A DNA stretch of 64,000 nt from Paenibacillus kyungheensis (GCF_028606985.1 NZ_CP117416.1:3758001-3822000); one strand, 5' to 3'. Shown: positions 1-8,838, numbered from the stretch's first letter. Notes: generated by a model not told the origin, from the sequence alone. Numbers and translations are program-made.

Positions 1-44
1 ATAAACCATCTCTACTGGCATAAAGCTATCTTTTATCCACTATA

Positions 45-593
45 TTATTTGCGAGCAACTTCACTCTGATGTTCTATAATGTAGTTGATATAGTCTTTTG
101 CACTTTGATTAATTTGTTGTTCTGTTGCTTGAAAAGATGCGCCAAACATAGCGAAGTGTGGCAACGCTATAGCTCCTATATGTTGCATACTGGCTTGAAA
201 TGGACTCAGTAATTGTTCTACTGTAAACATGACCGAACCTTCTGGACGATAATTTTCTTGCTTGTTTCCAATCGCTATCGCTAAGCCTATCTTTTTACCG
301 TTCAGCTTATTACCAGACGATCCATACGCCCATCCATATAAAAATACATCATCTAACCACTTTTTGAGTAACGGTGGATAGCTATACCAGTAAAATGGAA
401 ATTGTAAAATAATATGGTCATAGGCTTCTAGTAATTGTTGTTCTTGAGCTACATTGATATTCCAATCAGGATACGCTTGATATAACTCATGAATAGTGAC
501 TTGATCCGGGTACTGAAGCAACTCCTGGTGCCAGCGTTTATTGACTTTGGACGTTGCAAGATTAGGATGTGCTAATATAATCAAAGTTTTCAT
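45..593 (-). CDS. NAD(P)H oxidoreductase, flavodoxin-like quinone reductase family
   Basis: Flavodoxin-fold NAD(P)H:quinone reductase of the YwrO/KefF/MdaB type, expected to carry FMN and reduce quinones or similar electrophiles in the cytosol. The N-terminal strand KTLIILAHPN and the central FPFYWYSYPPLLKKWLDDV segment are the family hallmarks, and the length (about 183 aa) is normal. An in-frame ATG lies 84 nt upstream, but the ATG at 593 has an AAAGGA ribosome site and begins the conserved fold, so I chose it. It is divergent from an HxlR regulator, the usual arrangement for electrophile-inducible reductases. The substrate is inferred only from the family. Confidence 0.85.
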   Translation of the reverse strand: MKTLIILAHPNLATSKVNKRWHQELLQYPDQVTIHELYQAYPDWNINVAQEQQLLEAYDHIILQFPFYWYSYPPLLKKWLDDVFLYGWAYGSSGNKLNGKKIGLAIAIGNKQENYRPEGSVMFTVEQLLSPFQASMQHIGAIALPHFAMFGASFQATEQQINQSAKDYINYIIEHQSEVARK

Positions 594-678
594 CAGATCT
601 GATTTCCTTTCGTTATGGGAGAATATTGCCATTATGATATAGCTTGACGGAAAAGAAAATACACACAATAAAGTCATG

Positions 679-698
679 TACTTACTTTAAAGTGTGTA
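679..698. promoter_or_regulatory. Dyad between reductase and HxlR gene, candidate HxlR operator
   Basis: A perfect 10-bp palindrome ACTTTAAAGT is flanked by TAC on the left and GTA on the right, giving an extended imperfect dyad. It lies in the divergent promoter region, where an HxlR-type dimer would repress both genes. Assignment to HxlR is inference from position. Confidence 0.4.
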
Positions 699-804
699 TA
701 GACTTTACCTTCGATCTGATGTAACAATAAAGAATCAAGCTTGTGATCAACGTTGATCCCAGCTCAATCTGAACAGCAAAATAGCTTAAACGGAGGGATA
801 TAGA

Positions 805-1185
805 ATGAAGCAATATCATTTAGGTATAGAAGCGACACTTGAAATAATCGGTGGGAAATGGAAAGCTTTGATCATCTGTTTGTTAATGTTATCTGATAAG
901 ATGCGTACCAGTGAATTACAACGCAATATTCAAGGCATTTCGCAAAAAGTACTCATTCAGCAATTACGTGAGCTTGAACAAGATGGGCTAGTCAGTCGAT
1001 ATGTCTATCAGCAAATGCCTCCCAAAGTCGAATACTCTTTAACCGAATACGGCAGAACTGCCAATACTATTATAGAAATGATGTGTGCATGGGGCACAGA
1101 AAATATTTATATCCGCCAGCAACAAGGAGAAGACATTGAACTATTAGACAACGAATTAACGCAGGATTTTAAATACACTATATAA
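805..1185 (+). CDS. HxlR family transcriptional regulator
   Basis: Winged-helix regulator of 126 aa. The family core EATLEIIGGKWKALI is at residues 9-23, and PPKVEYSLTEYGR marks the wing and dimer region. RBS GGAGGG lies 9 nt before ATG. Many redox HxlR proteins (YodB, CatR) sense through a Cys near residue 6. None is present here; the first Cys is near residue 25, so electrophile sensing by that mechanism is unlikely. The closest relatives by eye are the YtcD-like members that also lack the N-terminal Cys. It probably controls the divergent reductase and itself. Confidence 0.9.
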   Translation: MKQYHLGIEATLEIIGGKWKALIICLLMLSDKMRTSELQRNIQGISQKVLIQQLRELEQDGLVSRYVYQQMPPKVEYSLTEYGRTANTIIEMMCAWGTENIYIRQQQGEDIELLDNELTQDFKYTI

Positions 1186-1220
1186 AGATCGCTTGCTATA
1201 TAAGATAAAAAAGCACAAAC

Positions 1221-1246
1221 AAAAAGCCATCTATAAGATGGCTTTA
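1221..1246. terminator. Bidirectional hairpin terminator
   Basis: AGCCATCT and AGATGGCT form an 8-bp stem with a 3-nt loop, flanked by an A-run on the left and a T-run on the right. It serves the convergent HxlR gene and the phosphatase gene. Confidence 0.75.
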
Positions 1247-1274
1247 GCGATATCAATCACTACGCAATATTTAA

Positions 1275-3053
1275 TTATTTTTTGCTCACTTTTAATTTCA
1301 CACTAGTATTAGTATAGATCGCTTTGACACTATAACCTTTAGGTAATCCTGTTGTCGTGATCGAAGAGAATTGTCCATGTTGCACAGATTTCTTGCTGAT
1401 TACAATTTTCATACCATTTGCTGGCACAAAGTTATTGGTAAAGTTCAATTGTAGCTTACCGTTATAACTAGCTTTTCCTTTGATTTTCAAAAGATCTGCT
1501 TTGCTTCCGATATTCAGTTCCAGTGTACCTTTAGCATTTTGTTTGAAATCACCATCAATCGTCCACATGCCAGTAGTCTGCTCAGCAAGTGTACCGCCCT
1601 GGTTCGTTACATTTCCACGTCCAAAGGCTGTCGCTGTGGTTCCTTCGAGTGTACCTTGCATCACCGTTGTATTTCCGCTAAATGTGTTTTTACCTTCTAG
1701 ATAAAGCGTTCCTGTTCCCTTTTTAATCAGACCGCCTTTGCCGGCGATAGCATTACGCCAGTGATCTTCCTGATTGAATCCACCTTTGTAAGCATCCATC
1801 GTCACTGTAACATTACTCATAAATGCACCATATCCATCGGCTGCGGCAAATAAATTCAAACGTCCCCACCCTTCGGCATCATCCAATACAGGATAACCGG
1901 AAGGAATTCCTGTTGTTGCCAACACAGCACGACGCTGTTGGTCGTTCAAGTACGGCTGGCGGGTCTCTAACAATACTTCTGCCCCTTTAGGTACGGTTAC
2001 AGGTTGGTCTTTAGCAGATACTTGCGGGAAATGGTATGTTAAGCGTTCGGTATACATTTTTTTATTTGCTTGGTAATCGCTGAAGCGGTCTGGCGCTGTT
2101 CCTGTTTGTGTTATTAATACTTTTTGAGCTTGTTGGTATGCTTGCTTTTTCAACTCTTTGTTCGCTGGATCATTCAAAATCGCCGCAGATAGAGCGGTCG
2201 CCATCACACGTCCACCCATCACATCAAAAGGAGAATGCATGCCTGCAACTATTCGGTTATTTCCAAGTTCAGAAGCACGCGTCAATAGCTCCTGATAGCG
2301 TTCTGGAACAGCATAAGCCATTGCAAAAGCACTTAAATATGCCGCATTCGTATGTCCACTTGGGAATCCACCATCAGACGTAGGATCAGACTTAATCTGT
2401 GGAACTAATGTTGGAATAACCAGTGCTGGCGAATCCCAACGGAAAGGACGTTTGTAATTGTAAAAGCCTTTTGCTGGATTGCTCGATGAATAATCTCCAC
2501 GTAACTTGTTCACCAGACTGACAACACTTCCCAGACTGGAGTTAGGATCACCTGCATTGTTCCCTTCATCATCATACTTTTGCGTGGTTGCATCTGCCGG
2601 AACGTCTGTAATCGTTGTCGTGGCTCCTGCATCTTTGCGATACACATCTGTCAGTGAACCCAGACCGTCCATGACACTGTAACTCTGGTTGCGGCGATCA
2701 TCCAGATAAGCCGCTTGCGCTTGACTGGCTGTACGCTTTTTGGCGATATCTATAACCATTTGAATATTCTGGTCTAAAATTTTATGATTCACTGCTGTAC
2801 CAGAATCCCATGTCGTACCCGGTGTCCATAACTTTTCAAATCCAGATAAAACACCAATCACAGGATTCGATGACACAGACAGATGGTCTTTCGTATTGTT
2901 TTTATAATTTTCTACAAAATAACCCCATGCTGGCTTAACAGGAGTCAAAGCATCTTTGGCTTCTGCCGCATGCGAATAATGTCCACCAACCGTACCTGCG
3001 AATACAGATAACGTCAGGGATAGTCCTAGCATTTTGAACTTGGATAATTTCAT
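1275..3053 (-). CDS. Secreted PAP2 (class A type) acid phosphatase with autotransporter-type beta repeat
   Basis: Exported phosphatase of about 592 aa. Residues 1-30 form a signal peptide. The PAP2 signature is complete: KRP near 201-203, PSGH near 231-234, and R267-x5-H273-x3-D277, which are the phosphate-binding residues and the catalytic His pair. The last 150 residues contain a glycine-rich block (KKGTGTLYLEGKNTFSGNTT) matching the autotransporter-associated beta-strand repeat, followed by more predicted beta structure. Start chosen at the ATG at 3053, preceded by GAGGAGG 12 nt upstream; the longer reading adds 16 residues that cover the RBS. Likely scavenges phosphate from phosphomonoesters outside the cell. 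The beta-repeat tail is unusual in a monoderm. Confidence 0.88.
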   Translation of the reverse strand: MKLSKFKMLGLSLTLSVFAGTVGGHYSHAAEAKDALTPVKPAWGYFVENYKNNTKDHLSVSSNPVIGVLSGFEKLWTPGTTWDSGTAVNHKILDQNIQMVIDIAKKRTASQAQAAYLDDRRNQSYSVMDGLGSLTDVYRKDAGATTTITDVPADATTQKYDDEGNNAGDPNSSLGSVVSLVNKLRGDYSSSNPAKGFYNYKRPFRWDSPALVIPTLVPQIKSDPTSDGGFPSGHTNAAYLSAFAMAYAVPERYQELLTRASELGNNRIVAGMHSPFDVMGGRVMATALSAAILNDPANKELKKQAYQQAQKVLITQTGTAPDRFSDYQANKKMYTERLTYHFPQVSAKDQPVTVPKGAEVLLETRQPYLNDQQRRAVLATTGIPSGYPVLDDAEGWGRLNLFAAADGYGAFMSNVTVTMDAYKGGFNQEDHWRNAIAGKGGLIKKGTGTLYLEGKNTFSGNTTVMQGTLEGTTATAFGRGNVTNQGGTLAEQTTGMWTIDGDFKQNAKGTLELNIGSKADLLKIKGKASYNGKLQLNFTNNFVPANGMKIVISKKSVQHGQFSSITTTGLPKGYSVKAIYTNTSVKLKVSKK

Positions 3054-3241
3054 AATAATGTAAATCCTCCTCAACATTGCGTATCTATGTACTTTCCACA
3101 TCTTACGGTACTTTTGTTAACGCTATATCTGCTATTTATATGAAGTTTGTTAAACGTCTTTACTTATTCCAAATAGATACCTGTTGAAATATCATGTACA
3201 CTATACAAAAAGACATTACAGTATAGAAGGAGCTACATATT

Positions 3242-4132
3242 ATGCAAAATATAGTATCAATGAAATGGCTACTTGCTCGCTTATATGAACCGGATATGGT
3301 GATTGTAGATTGTCGGTTCTGGCTCAATGACAAACCTGCTGGGGCTATCGCTTATCAGGCAGAACATATTCCGGGTTCAGTCTATCTCGATTTGGAAACA
3401 GATTTGTCGGCTCCTGTTACAGCACATGGTGGTCGCCATCCGTTACCTAATGTAGATCAACTGGCACTCACTCTTGGCAAAGCTGGAATTCATTCAAATA
3501 GTCGTGTCGTGGTGTATGATGATAACAAAGGTCTTAATGCTGCTAGATTGTGGTGGATGCTTCATTATGTAGGACATGAGCAAGTGTATGTATTAAACGA
3601 AGGATTTACCACTTGGAAAAATGCGAACTTCCCTGTCACTAGCGATCAGCCTGTTGTGATTCCAACCACTTTCGTTCCAAATGTACAGCCTGAACTGTTA
3701 GCAGATATTGAAGAAGTTCGTCAGGTGTCTCAAGCTTATATTTCGGCAGAGTCTACTTCTTCTGCTCAGACGCAGGATAACGCTTCTTTGCCTGTACTGA
3801 TTGATTCTCGTGAACACAAACGTTACTTGGGACTGGAAGAACCGATTGATTCCAAAGCTGGTCATATTCCTGGAGCAGTCAATTATTTCTGGTTAGATAT
3901 TCAACATGGTGAAGAAGATCAATATGATGATGTGGAGCAGTTGGAAAAACATTTTGCAGGATTGGATAAAGAGCAGCCGATTATTGTGTATTGTGGTTCT
4001 GGGGTGTCGGCTTGTCCGAATGTGTTGGCGCTGAACGAAGCTGGGTACAAGAATGTGAAGTTGTATAGCGGGAGTTGGAGCGACTGGATTAGTTATGAGG
4101 AGAATCTGGTGGCTACTGGTGAGGAAAAGTAG
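3242..4132 (+). CDS. Sulfurtransferase, thiosulfate/3-mercaptopyruvate type (tandem rhodanese)
   Basis: A 296-aa protein with two rhodanese domains. The N-terminal inactive copy begins at VDCRFWL; the C-terminal copy carries the catalytic Cys in the loop CGSGVSA (about residue 253). CGSGV(S/T)A is usual for SseA-like enzymes; a thiosulfate or 3-mercaptopyruvate donor cannot be separated by eye. RBS AAGGAG lies 10 nt before ATG. It is monocistronic, and faces the VanZ gene across a shared terminator. A low-complexity Ser/Thr/Gln linker (around residues 165-180) separates the domains and looks longer than usual. Confidence 0.9.
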   Translation: MQNIVSMKWLLARLYEPDMVIVDCRFWLNDKPAGAIAYQAEHIPGSVYLDLETDLSAPVTAHGGRHPLPNVDQLALTLGKAGIHSNSRVVVYDDNKGLNAARLWWMLHYVGHEQVYVLNEGFTTWKNANFPVTSDQPVVIPTTFVPNVQPELLADIEEVRQVSQAYISAESTSSAQTQDNASLPVLIDSREHKRYLGLEEPIDSKAGHIPGAVNYFWLDIQHGEEDQYDDVEQLEKHFAGLDKEQPIIVYCGSGVSACPNVLALNEAGYKNVKLYSGSWSDWISYEENLVATGEEK

Positions 4133-4149
4133 CATTCTAAGATAGTTAA

Positions 4150-4197
4150 CAAAGAAGCGAATCCAAGTCGTTATTAAGACCTGAATTCGCTTCTTTG
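4150..4197. terminator. Bidirectional terminator between rhodanese and VanZ genes
   Basis: A 13-bp perfect stem, CAAAGAAGCGAAT with ATTCGCTTCTTTG, around a 22-nt loop. It lies between two convergent stop codons. Confidence 0.7.
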
Positions 4198-4211
4198 CTG
4201 TTCTATCGTAT

Positions 4212-5141
4212 TTATTCCCAGAAATGCTTCATCTCTCGATATCCCACATCCCACACCTTTTCATTTCCTTCTATCGTAATGGTAATTTCGTTCGCTTGTT
4301 CGAAATACCAATCAAATACTTGTGGCGTACGCAATGGATCATCTTTTTCGAAATTGGATAAAAAGATTTGTCGCCCGTCCACAGAAACACTTACACTTCC
4401 TTTCAAATCTTTTTGGTCTGGAATTCCATAATTTAAGTAAAAATAAAAATCTTTGCCACCAAACTTATAAGTATACGTTTCGGATTTCTTATTGTTTGCA
4501 TCATATACATTAAATTGAGGAGTGATTTTTTGACCCTCTATTTTGAAAGGAAGCAATGCAATTTTTTTCGATGTGACTCCACTGCTGTTTTCCCACTCGT
4601 TTAAAGCAACAAACGATCCCGGATTTTTGGCAACAGCTTTATCGATTCCGGCACCGATTCCCCATGATACGACCAATAGTAAAATAATACAAATGCCCAT
4701 AGTGATAACACTTCGCCAAGTACCTTTCATACGAATGCTAACGCTATAAGCCACGAAACCGATCACTGCGCCGGATGAATTTTTCAACACATCGCCTATA
4801 TCGAAGCTTCCACGTAAGGTAAAAGCCTGTATAGTTTCAAGCACAAGGATAGACAACATAAACAAGATAATGAATCGAACAAATTTTATAGGATACAACA
4901 GTGGAATTAAGATGCCAAAAGGAATAAAAGCCGCCGTATTTCCTAGACTCACAATATCCATTATCGTTGGGTGTAAAAATTCTAACGGATTAGGCAATTT
5001 AAAAAAATTATCGGGTACAAAGATAAACGTGTAACTGTCAACTTCAGAATCGCCTCTACCAAAAGCAAAAAACATAAAATAAAGAATGAAGAGCGTATAC
5101 AGCAGTGTTGTGGTGAGAATAAGTCTACGTCTTTTTAACAT
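4212..5141 (-). CDS. VanZ-family membrane protein with C-terminal extracytoplasmic domain
   Basis: Membrane protein of 309 aa. The N-terminal half has about five hydrophobic helices with the VanZ-like pattern (TAAFIPFGILIPLL, then a segment around FDIGDVLKNSSGAVIG). The C-terminal 130 residues are soluble, rich in beta-forming residues, and probably outside the membrane. VanZ itself gives low-level teicoplanin resistance; most genomic homologues have no known role. The ATG at 5141 has AAAGGAG seven nt upstream and is preferred over an ATG 30 nt earlier. No van genes are nearby. Confidence 0.82.
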   Translation of the reverse strand: MLKRRRLILTTTLLYTLFILYFMFFAFGRGDSEVDSYTFIFVPDNFFKLPNPLEFLHPTIMDIVSLGNTAAFIPFGILIPLLYPIKFVRFIILFMLSILVLETIQAFTLRGSFDIGDVLKNSSGAVIGFVAYSVSIRMKGTWRSVITMGICIILLLVVSWGIGAGIDKAVAKNPGSFVALNEWENSSGVTSKKIALLPFKIEGQKITPQFNVYDANNKKSETYTYKFGGKDFYFYLNYGIPDQKDLKGSVSVSVDGRQIFLSNFEKDDPLRTPQVFDWYFEQANEITITIEGNEKVWDVGYREMKHFWE

Positions 5142-5273
5142 TGTTAGCTCCTTTGGAAAAAAATTGTTCAATACTCTGTATAAAAGACAGATTTTCGCTT
5201 TCTTTTGTATCCATTTCTTAGGAGCCTAGTATTGAACAAGTCATTAAAACCACAAAAAGTCTCGTGAAATAGC

Positions 5274-5309
5274 AAAAAAGGATTGATCCTATACCGCGAC
5301 CAATCCTTT
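5274..5309 (-). terminator. Terminator downstream of the 148-aa gene
   Basis: AAAGGATTG and CAATCCTTT form a 9-bp stem; read on the minus strand it ends in a T-run. It also follows the gene remnant at 5377-5439. Confidence 0.65.
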
Positions 5310-5376
5310 ATATATTTACTTTTGTATTATTATTGTTATAGATTCAGTTAAGTATAGATACCAAGCTAAGAGCTAT

Positions 5377-5439
5377 TTAGTTACTCCACTGTTTGTATCC
5401 CAAAACCGCAAAATTAAGATTCATACTTGACTTACATTT
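5377..5439 (-). pseudogene. 3' remnant of a gene related to the secreted 168-aa protein at 8839-9345
   Basis: Twenty sense codons and a stop read KCKSSMNLNFAVLGYKQWSN. The end matches the C-terminus of the protein encoded at 8839-9345 (STNNHFSVMGYKQWTS): GYKQW is identical, with conservative changes around it. An in-frame TAG lies directly upstream, so no full gene remains. An AAGGAG ribosome-site-like stretch is about 15 nt before it, consistent with deletion of the gene body. The homology is short, so the call is moderate. Confidence 0.5.
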
Positions 5440-5465
5440 CTAAACGTATCTCCTTATGTATACTA

Positions 5466-5912
5466 TTATTTTAAAGCTACACTGGCTTCTGTTAATCGAT
5501 CTTGAGCTTCTAAATATCGTAATGTTTGTTCAATAACTTCATGATTTATTTCTTTCAATATAAGTAAATGACTAATATTAAAACCTGAAAGATGCGCTTG
5601 CTCTTCAAAATAATGTATCAGTTTAGAAGGAGTTGTGATTAGACACCATCGCTTACTTCCATCTGAAAAAATAAGATCAACCTCCAACAAATCATAGTCT
5701 ATTGGATCATCTTCTGACTTCCATTCTTTCAAATACGGTAATGTGATATTTCCATCAATAAAATGGGCTTTAGATATCCAAATTAATCTGCCATGGTTAC
5801 CAGATATTCTATACTTATCGTCACGCTCGTTGTTTACGATATATTGATTGCCTCTTTTAAGCGCATGCTCATATACACCTACACTACAGCAAGTTACAAT
5901 CTGTTGATCCAT
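5466..5912 (-). CDS. Uncharacterised 148-aa protein
   Basis: I do not recognise a family. It is soluble, with no signal peptide or membrane segment; it is acidic in the middle (KSEDDPIDYDLLEVDLIF), followed by a helical C-terminus. A CC pair lies at residues 8-9. AGGAG lies about 13 nt before the ATG at 5912, a little far. It appears monocistronic, since a gene remnant and a terminator follow. The general look (DLIFSDGSKRWCLITTPSKL) resembles small immunity or accessory proteins, but that is only impression. Confidence 0.65.
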   Translation of the reverse strand: MDQQIVTCCSVGVYEHALKRGNQYIVNNERDDKYRISGNHGRLIWISKAHFIDGNITLPYLKEWKSEDDPIDYDLLEVDLIFSDGSKRWCLITTPSKLIHYFEEQAHLSGFNISHLLILKEINHEVIEQTLRYLEAQDRLTEASVALK

Positions 5913-6124
5913 AAATGGATTTACTCCTATCTTTAATTCAGTATTTTTGATGTCTATCGATACTTTATTACATTATAAAACCATTTGTTTAATTGATAAG
6001 AGAACGGTATACTTCAATAAATTCAAGAATATTGCTAATCATTTGATAACAAAACAACCGAAATATCTGCTCCACAGTTTCAATTTCTAATCACAGCGGG
6101 TAAGGAACATCTAACTGCATCTCT

Positions 6125-6157
6125 CCACTTTTCACTAAGGGTGAGTTGTGGTTTTTT
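6125..6157 (+). terminator. Orphan intrinsic terminator upstream of the monooxygenase
   Basis: CCAC pairs with GTGG and inner TCAC with GTGA around a 5-nt loop, followed at once by six T. No plus-strand gene precedes it, and a TTGACT box at 6162-6167 suggests the monooxygenase promoter starts after it. The stretch 5913-6124 otherwise shows no gene, only AT-rich sequence. Confidence 0.45.
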
Positions 6158-6223
6158 ATGATTGACTTTAATTATGCTAACGTATTCATAATGGCGTATC
6201 TACACGTCGAGAGGAGCAACATC

Positions 6224-7438
6224 ATGACGGTTCAAAAAGCGCTGATTTCAGGTGCAAGTATTGCCGGGCTTAGTACGGCATTCTGGTTGAGCAAAGCAGG
6301 TTGGGAAGTTACGGTTATCGAACGTGCAAGTGCTTTTCGTGATGGTGGACAAAATGTCGATGTGCGTGGCATTGCGCGTGAAGTTCTTCAAATGATGGGC
6401 TTGGAAGATCAAGTTCGCAACCAGACGACAACAGAAGAAGGAACTGCATTTGTAAATGAAAAAGGGCAAATCGTCGGTGCATTTCCGGTAGAGGATTCAG
6501 ATGGACTGACGGCTGAACTGGAAATTCTGCGTGGAGACTTGGCACGTATTATTTTAGATACGTTACCAGAACAAGTTCAGGTTCGTTATGGTGACTGGAT
6601 CGAAAATATTGTAAATCGCAAAGAACATGTTGAGATTGACCTGCATTCTGGCAAAACCGAAATATACGATTTGCTTATCATCGCAGAAGGTGTACGCTCT
6701 AGAACACGGGATAAAGTGTTTGGAGATCGTGTATCCAGACGTGAACTGGGTCTGAATATCGCATATGGTACGATTGAGCGACAAACTGGAGATGATCGAT
6801 GGTGGCGTTGGTATACAGCTACAGGTAGTCGCCAAATTTCACTTCGTCCTGATAATCAAGGAACGATACGTGCGATGCTCGCATTTAAAGATCGCGATCG
6901 TAATCTTGCATCTATTCCTTCAGAACAGGCTCGTACAGAATTGCGTACTATTTTTGCAGGAGCTGGCTGGGAAGATCAGCGTGTGATTGATGGATTTGCT
7001 ACATCAAAAGATGTTTACTTTGATTACCTTACGCAAATTATGATGTCCACATGGTCAGAAGGCAGAGTATGTGTTACCGGTGATGCGGCTTGGTGTGTGA
7101 CTCCTATCGGTGGTGGCGGATCATCGCTCGCATTGATCGGCGGATATGTTCTTGCGGCATTCCTATCACAACCTGAATCCAATGAAGCAGACGGAATAGC
7201 TATTTGTCTAAACAAGTATGAACAATGGATGCGCCCTATTGTAGATAAAGCACAGCATTTGCCGCCTGGAGCTCCCGATCTATTTTATCCTAAAACCAAA
7301 CTTGGAGTCGGCACAATGCAGACCCTTGTACGAATCGCTAGTATGGGTCCTATTCGCAAACTTGCTTCCCGTATCGGTCATGTAGCCCGTACTGACCAAC
7401 AACTACCTGATATCAGACTTGTACAGACAACAATATAA
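6224..7438 (+). CDS. FAD-dependent monooxygenase (aromatic hydroxylase / TetX-like class A)
   Basis: Class A flavoprotein monooxygenase of 404 aa. The N-terminal FAD Rossmann motif reads SGASIAGLSTAFWLSKAG with a downstream Glu (VIER). The second FAD motif GDAAWCVTPIGGGGSSLAL is near residue 288. A DG-type segment is not obvious. It hydroxylates small molecules with NAD(P)H and O2; similar proteins act on antibiotics, phenols or salicylates, and the substrate cannot be read here. The ATG at 6224 has GAGAGGAG upstream and begins the fold; longer in-frame starts lack sites. Residues GASIAG replace the canonical GxGxxG, as in many relatives of this subgroup. Confidence 0.88.
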   Translation: MTVQKALISGASIAGLSTAFWLSKAGWEVTVIERASAFRDGGQNVDVRGIAREVLQMMGLEDQVRNQTTTEEGTAFVNEKGQIVGAFPVEDSDGLTAELEILRGDLARIILDTLPEQVQVRYGDWIENIVNRKEHVEIDLHSGKTEIYDLLIIAEGVRSRTRDKVFGDRVSRRELGLNIAYGTIERQTGDDRWWRWYTATGSRQISLRPDNQGTIRAMLAFKDRDRNLASIPSEQARTELRTIFAGAGWEDQRVIDGFATSKDVYFDYLTQIMMSTWSEGRVCVTGDAAWCVTPIGGGGSSLALIGGYVLAAFLSQPESNEADGIAICLNKYEQWMRPIVDKAQHLPPGAPDLFYPKTKLGVGTMQTLVRIASMGPIRKLASRIGHVARTDQQLPDIRLVQTTI

Positions 7439-7526
7439 GTATTTTATTTATAAAATTCTCTGCACACATAAAATGGATATTATAATTGTATTGACCTGAT
7501 GTTTAGCCTTCTTCATGTACAGGTTA

Positions 7527-7578
7527 TCTCCTATAAAAGATACAGAACTTTGCTTTCTGTCCAATCTCTTATAGGAGA
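7527..7578. terminator. Inverted repeat between convergent genes
   Basis: TCTCCTATAA and TTATAGGAGA form a perfect 10-bp stem around 32 nt, which contains a second hairpin (ACAGAA with TTCTGT). It lies between the convergent monooxygenase and a small unknown gene. No long T-run follows, so termination efficiency is uncertain. Confidence 0.45.
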
Positions 7579-7601
7579 ATAATGTTGTATATAATCAAAG
7601 T

Positions 7602-7961
7602 TTAGAATTTTCCTTGAGATACTCCGGTTATTTTTTCGATTATTTGAGGATCTAATTTTAATTCTATCATTTTTCTTATCAAATTATCTCTTTCAGTCCA
7701 TATTCCAAATGCTTTCCCATTTTCAAATCCATCGTCTCTGGCTTCTTCAATATCTTTTGAAACATCCATATACTCACTAGTTAATTCACCGCACCACGAA
7801 GATTGCTCTTGATCATACATAATTTTCGCTTCTACCTGAATATCCTCAGCATATAAAATGATTTTTTCTCCATCGATAAGTTCAAAATAGTTCATATCAA
7901 AAGCAGGGATTCTTATTCTATTAGGATTAGGGTTATTAAAATCTGTACATATCTTTTTCAT
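7602..7961 (-). CDS. Uncharacterised 119-aa protein
   Basis: Small soluble protein, family not recognised. A central stretch EYMDVSKDIEEARDDGFENGKAFG precedes a C-terminal helix ending in LDPQIIEKITGVSQGK, a pattern also seen at the ends of Rpn-type proteins and transposase-associated nucleases, but no nuclease motif is present. The ATG at 7961 has AAGGAG six nt upstream; an ATG 15 nt earlier overlaps that site. The first 26 nt overlap the end of the upstream P-loop gene, so the two are translationally coupled. Confidence 0.7.
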   Translation of the reverse strand: MKKICTDFNNPNPNRIRIPAFDMNYFELIDGEKIILYAEDIQVEAKIMYDQEQSSWCGELTSEYMDVSKDIEEARDDGFENGKAFGIWTERDNLIRKMIELKLDPQIIEKITGVSQGKF

Positions 7962-8610
7962 ATTGTTCTCCTTCATTTGCCTGATGTGTACTTAGCAAGT
8001 TGATCATAAAGTCAAAAAGCTCTATAGAATATCTATGTTTATCGGTACAATGTGGCAATTCATTTCTAATCTTTCCTATATTACTCTCAATATCAACCGA
8101 TTCGATAAAATGTACCAACCCCGGACAAAAGTCATTTAATGCTTTAAAATATCGTTTGTGCGGTTCAATAAATTGCAAATTCAATTCAAACCCTCTTCTT
8201 AACCGAGTAGAATCACCTGCTTTGCGTTGTCTGAGATTAGCTTCATCGGTATAAAGAACAAAATAGGTATCTGGAAACCCTAACTTCTGTTGCTCTATCA
8301 AAGGACGATAGAAACGTTCGACAAATGCCAAACTTTGCCCATCAAATAAAGTAAAATCAAAAGACCAGTTATACCAGAATGGTTGAAATAGATCGATATC
8401 AATAATAACTTGTGTATGTAATTCTTTCTCCAGCGCAATATTCCATCGATCCAATTGTCGCTCAAAAAACCATTCAGGATATGCTCGTTCTGGCTTTTCC
8501 CACCAAGCCGCAACTTCGGGAATGTGAAACGCTTGGTTTTCCCTAGCAAGTGCAATCGAAGTTGCCGTTTTCCCTACGGCACTTGCGCCTTCAATACTTA
8601 TAATCGTCAT
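7936..8610 (-). CDS. P-loop nucleoside/nucleotide-kinase-like protein
   Basis: A 224-aa AAA/kinase-like ATPase. Walker A GASAVGKT is at residues 8-15. A Walker-B-like hydrophobic strand VIIDIDLF follows near residue 70, and an Arg-rich lid region (RQRKAGDSTRLRRG) near residue 130 resembles deoxynucleoside-kinase lids. The substrate is unknown; relatives are annotated as chloramphenicol-phosphotransferase-like or generic AAA proteins. RBS AAAGGATAGG precedes the ATG. It is first in a two-gene unit with the small gene at 7602-7961. Confidence 0.75.
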   Translation of the reverse strand: MTIISIEGASAVGKTATSIALARENQAFHIPEVAAWWEKPERAYPEWFFERQLDRWNIALEKELHTQVIIDIDLFQPFWYNWSFDFTLFDGQSLAFVERFYRPLIEQQKLGFPDTYFVLYTDEANLRQRKAGDSTRLRRGFELNLQFIEPHKRYFKALNDFCPGLVHFIESVDIESNIGKIRNELPHCTDKHRYSIELFDFMINLLSTHQANEGEQYEKDMYRF

Positions 8611-8714
8611 AACCTATCCTTTCTTTCATTTTCTAAATTGTTTGGATGCAATAAAATCATAATAAACTGTAATACAATCATAAAGGGCTTGATATTCATT
8701 CTACAAGATAAGTA

Positions 8715-8749
8715 CAAAAAAGAACTGATCATTGAAGATCAATTCTTTT
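8715..8749 (-). terminator. Terminator of the secreted 168-aa gene
   Basis: A 13-bp stem with one mismatch (AAAAGAACTGATC with GATCAATTCTTTT). On the minus strand it ends in a T-run. Confidence 0.65.
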
Positions 8750-8838
8750 GTATGCAACATATACATCGTATAACTATATCGCTATCTTTGATTCTCTATT
8801 GATGATAGCAAGCCGATACTTCCTGATTGACCTTCTAA

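Noticed and set aside
1480-2383. Plus-strand ORFs inside the phosphatase gene
   Set aside because: They are antisense shadows of a clearly conserved coding frame.
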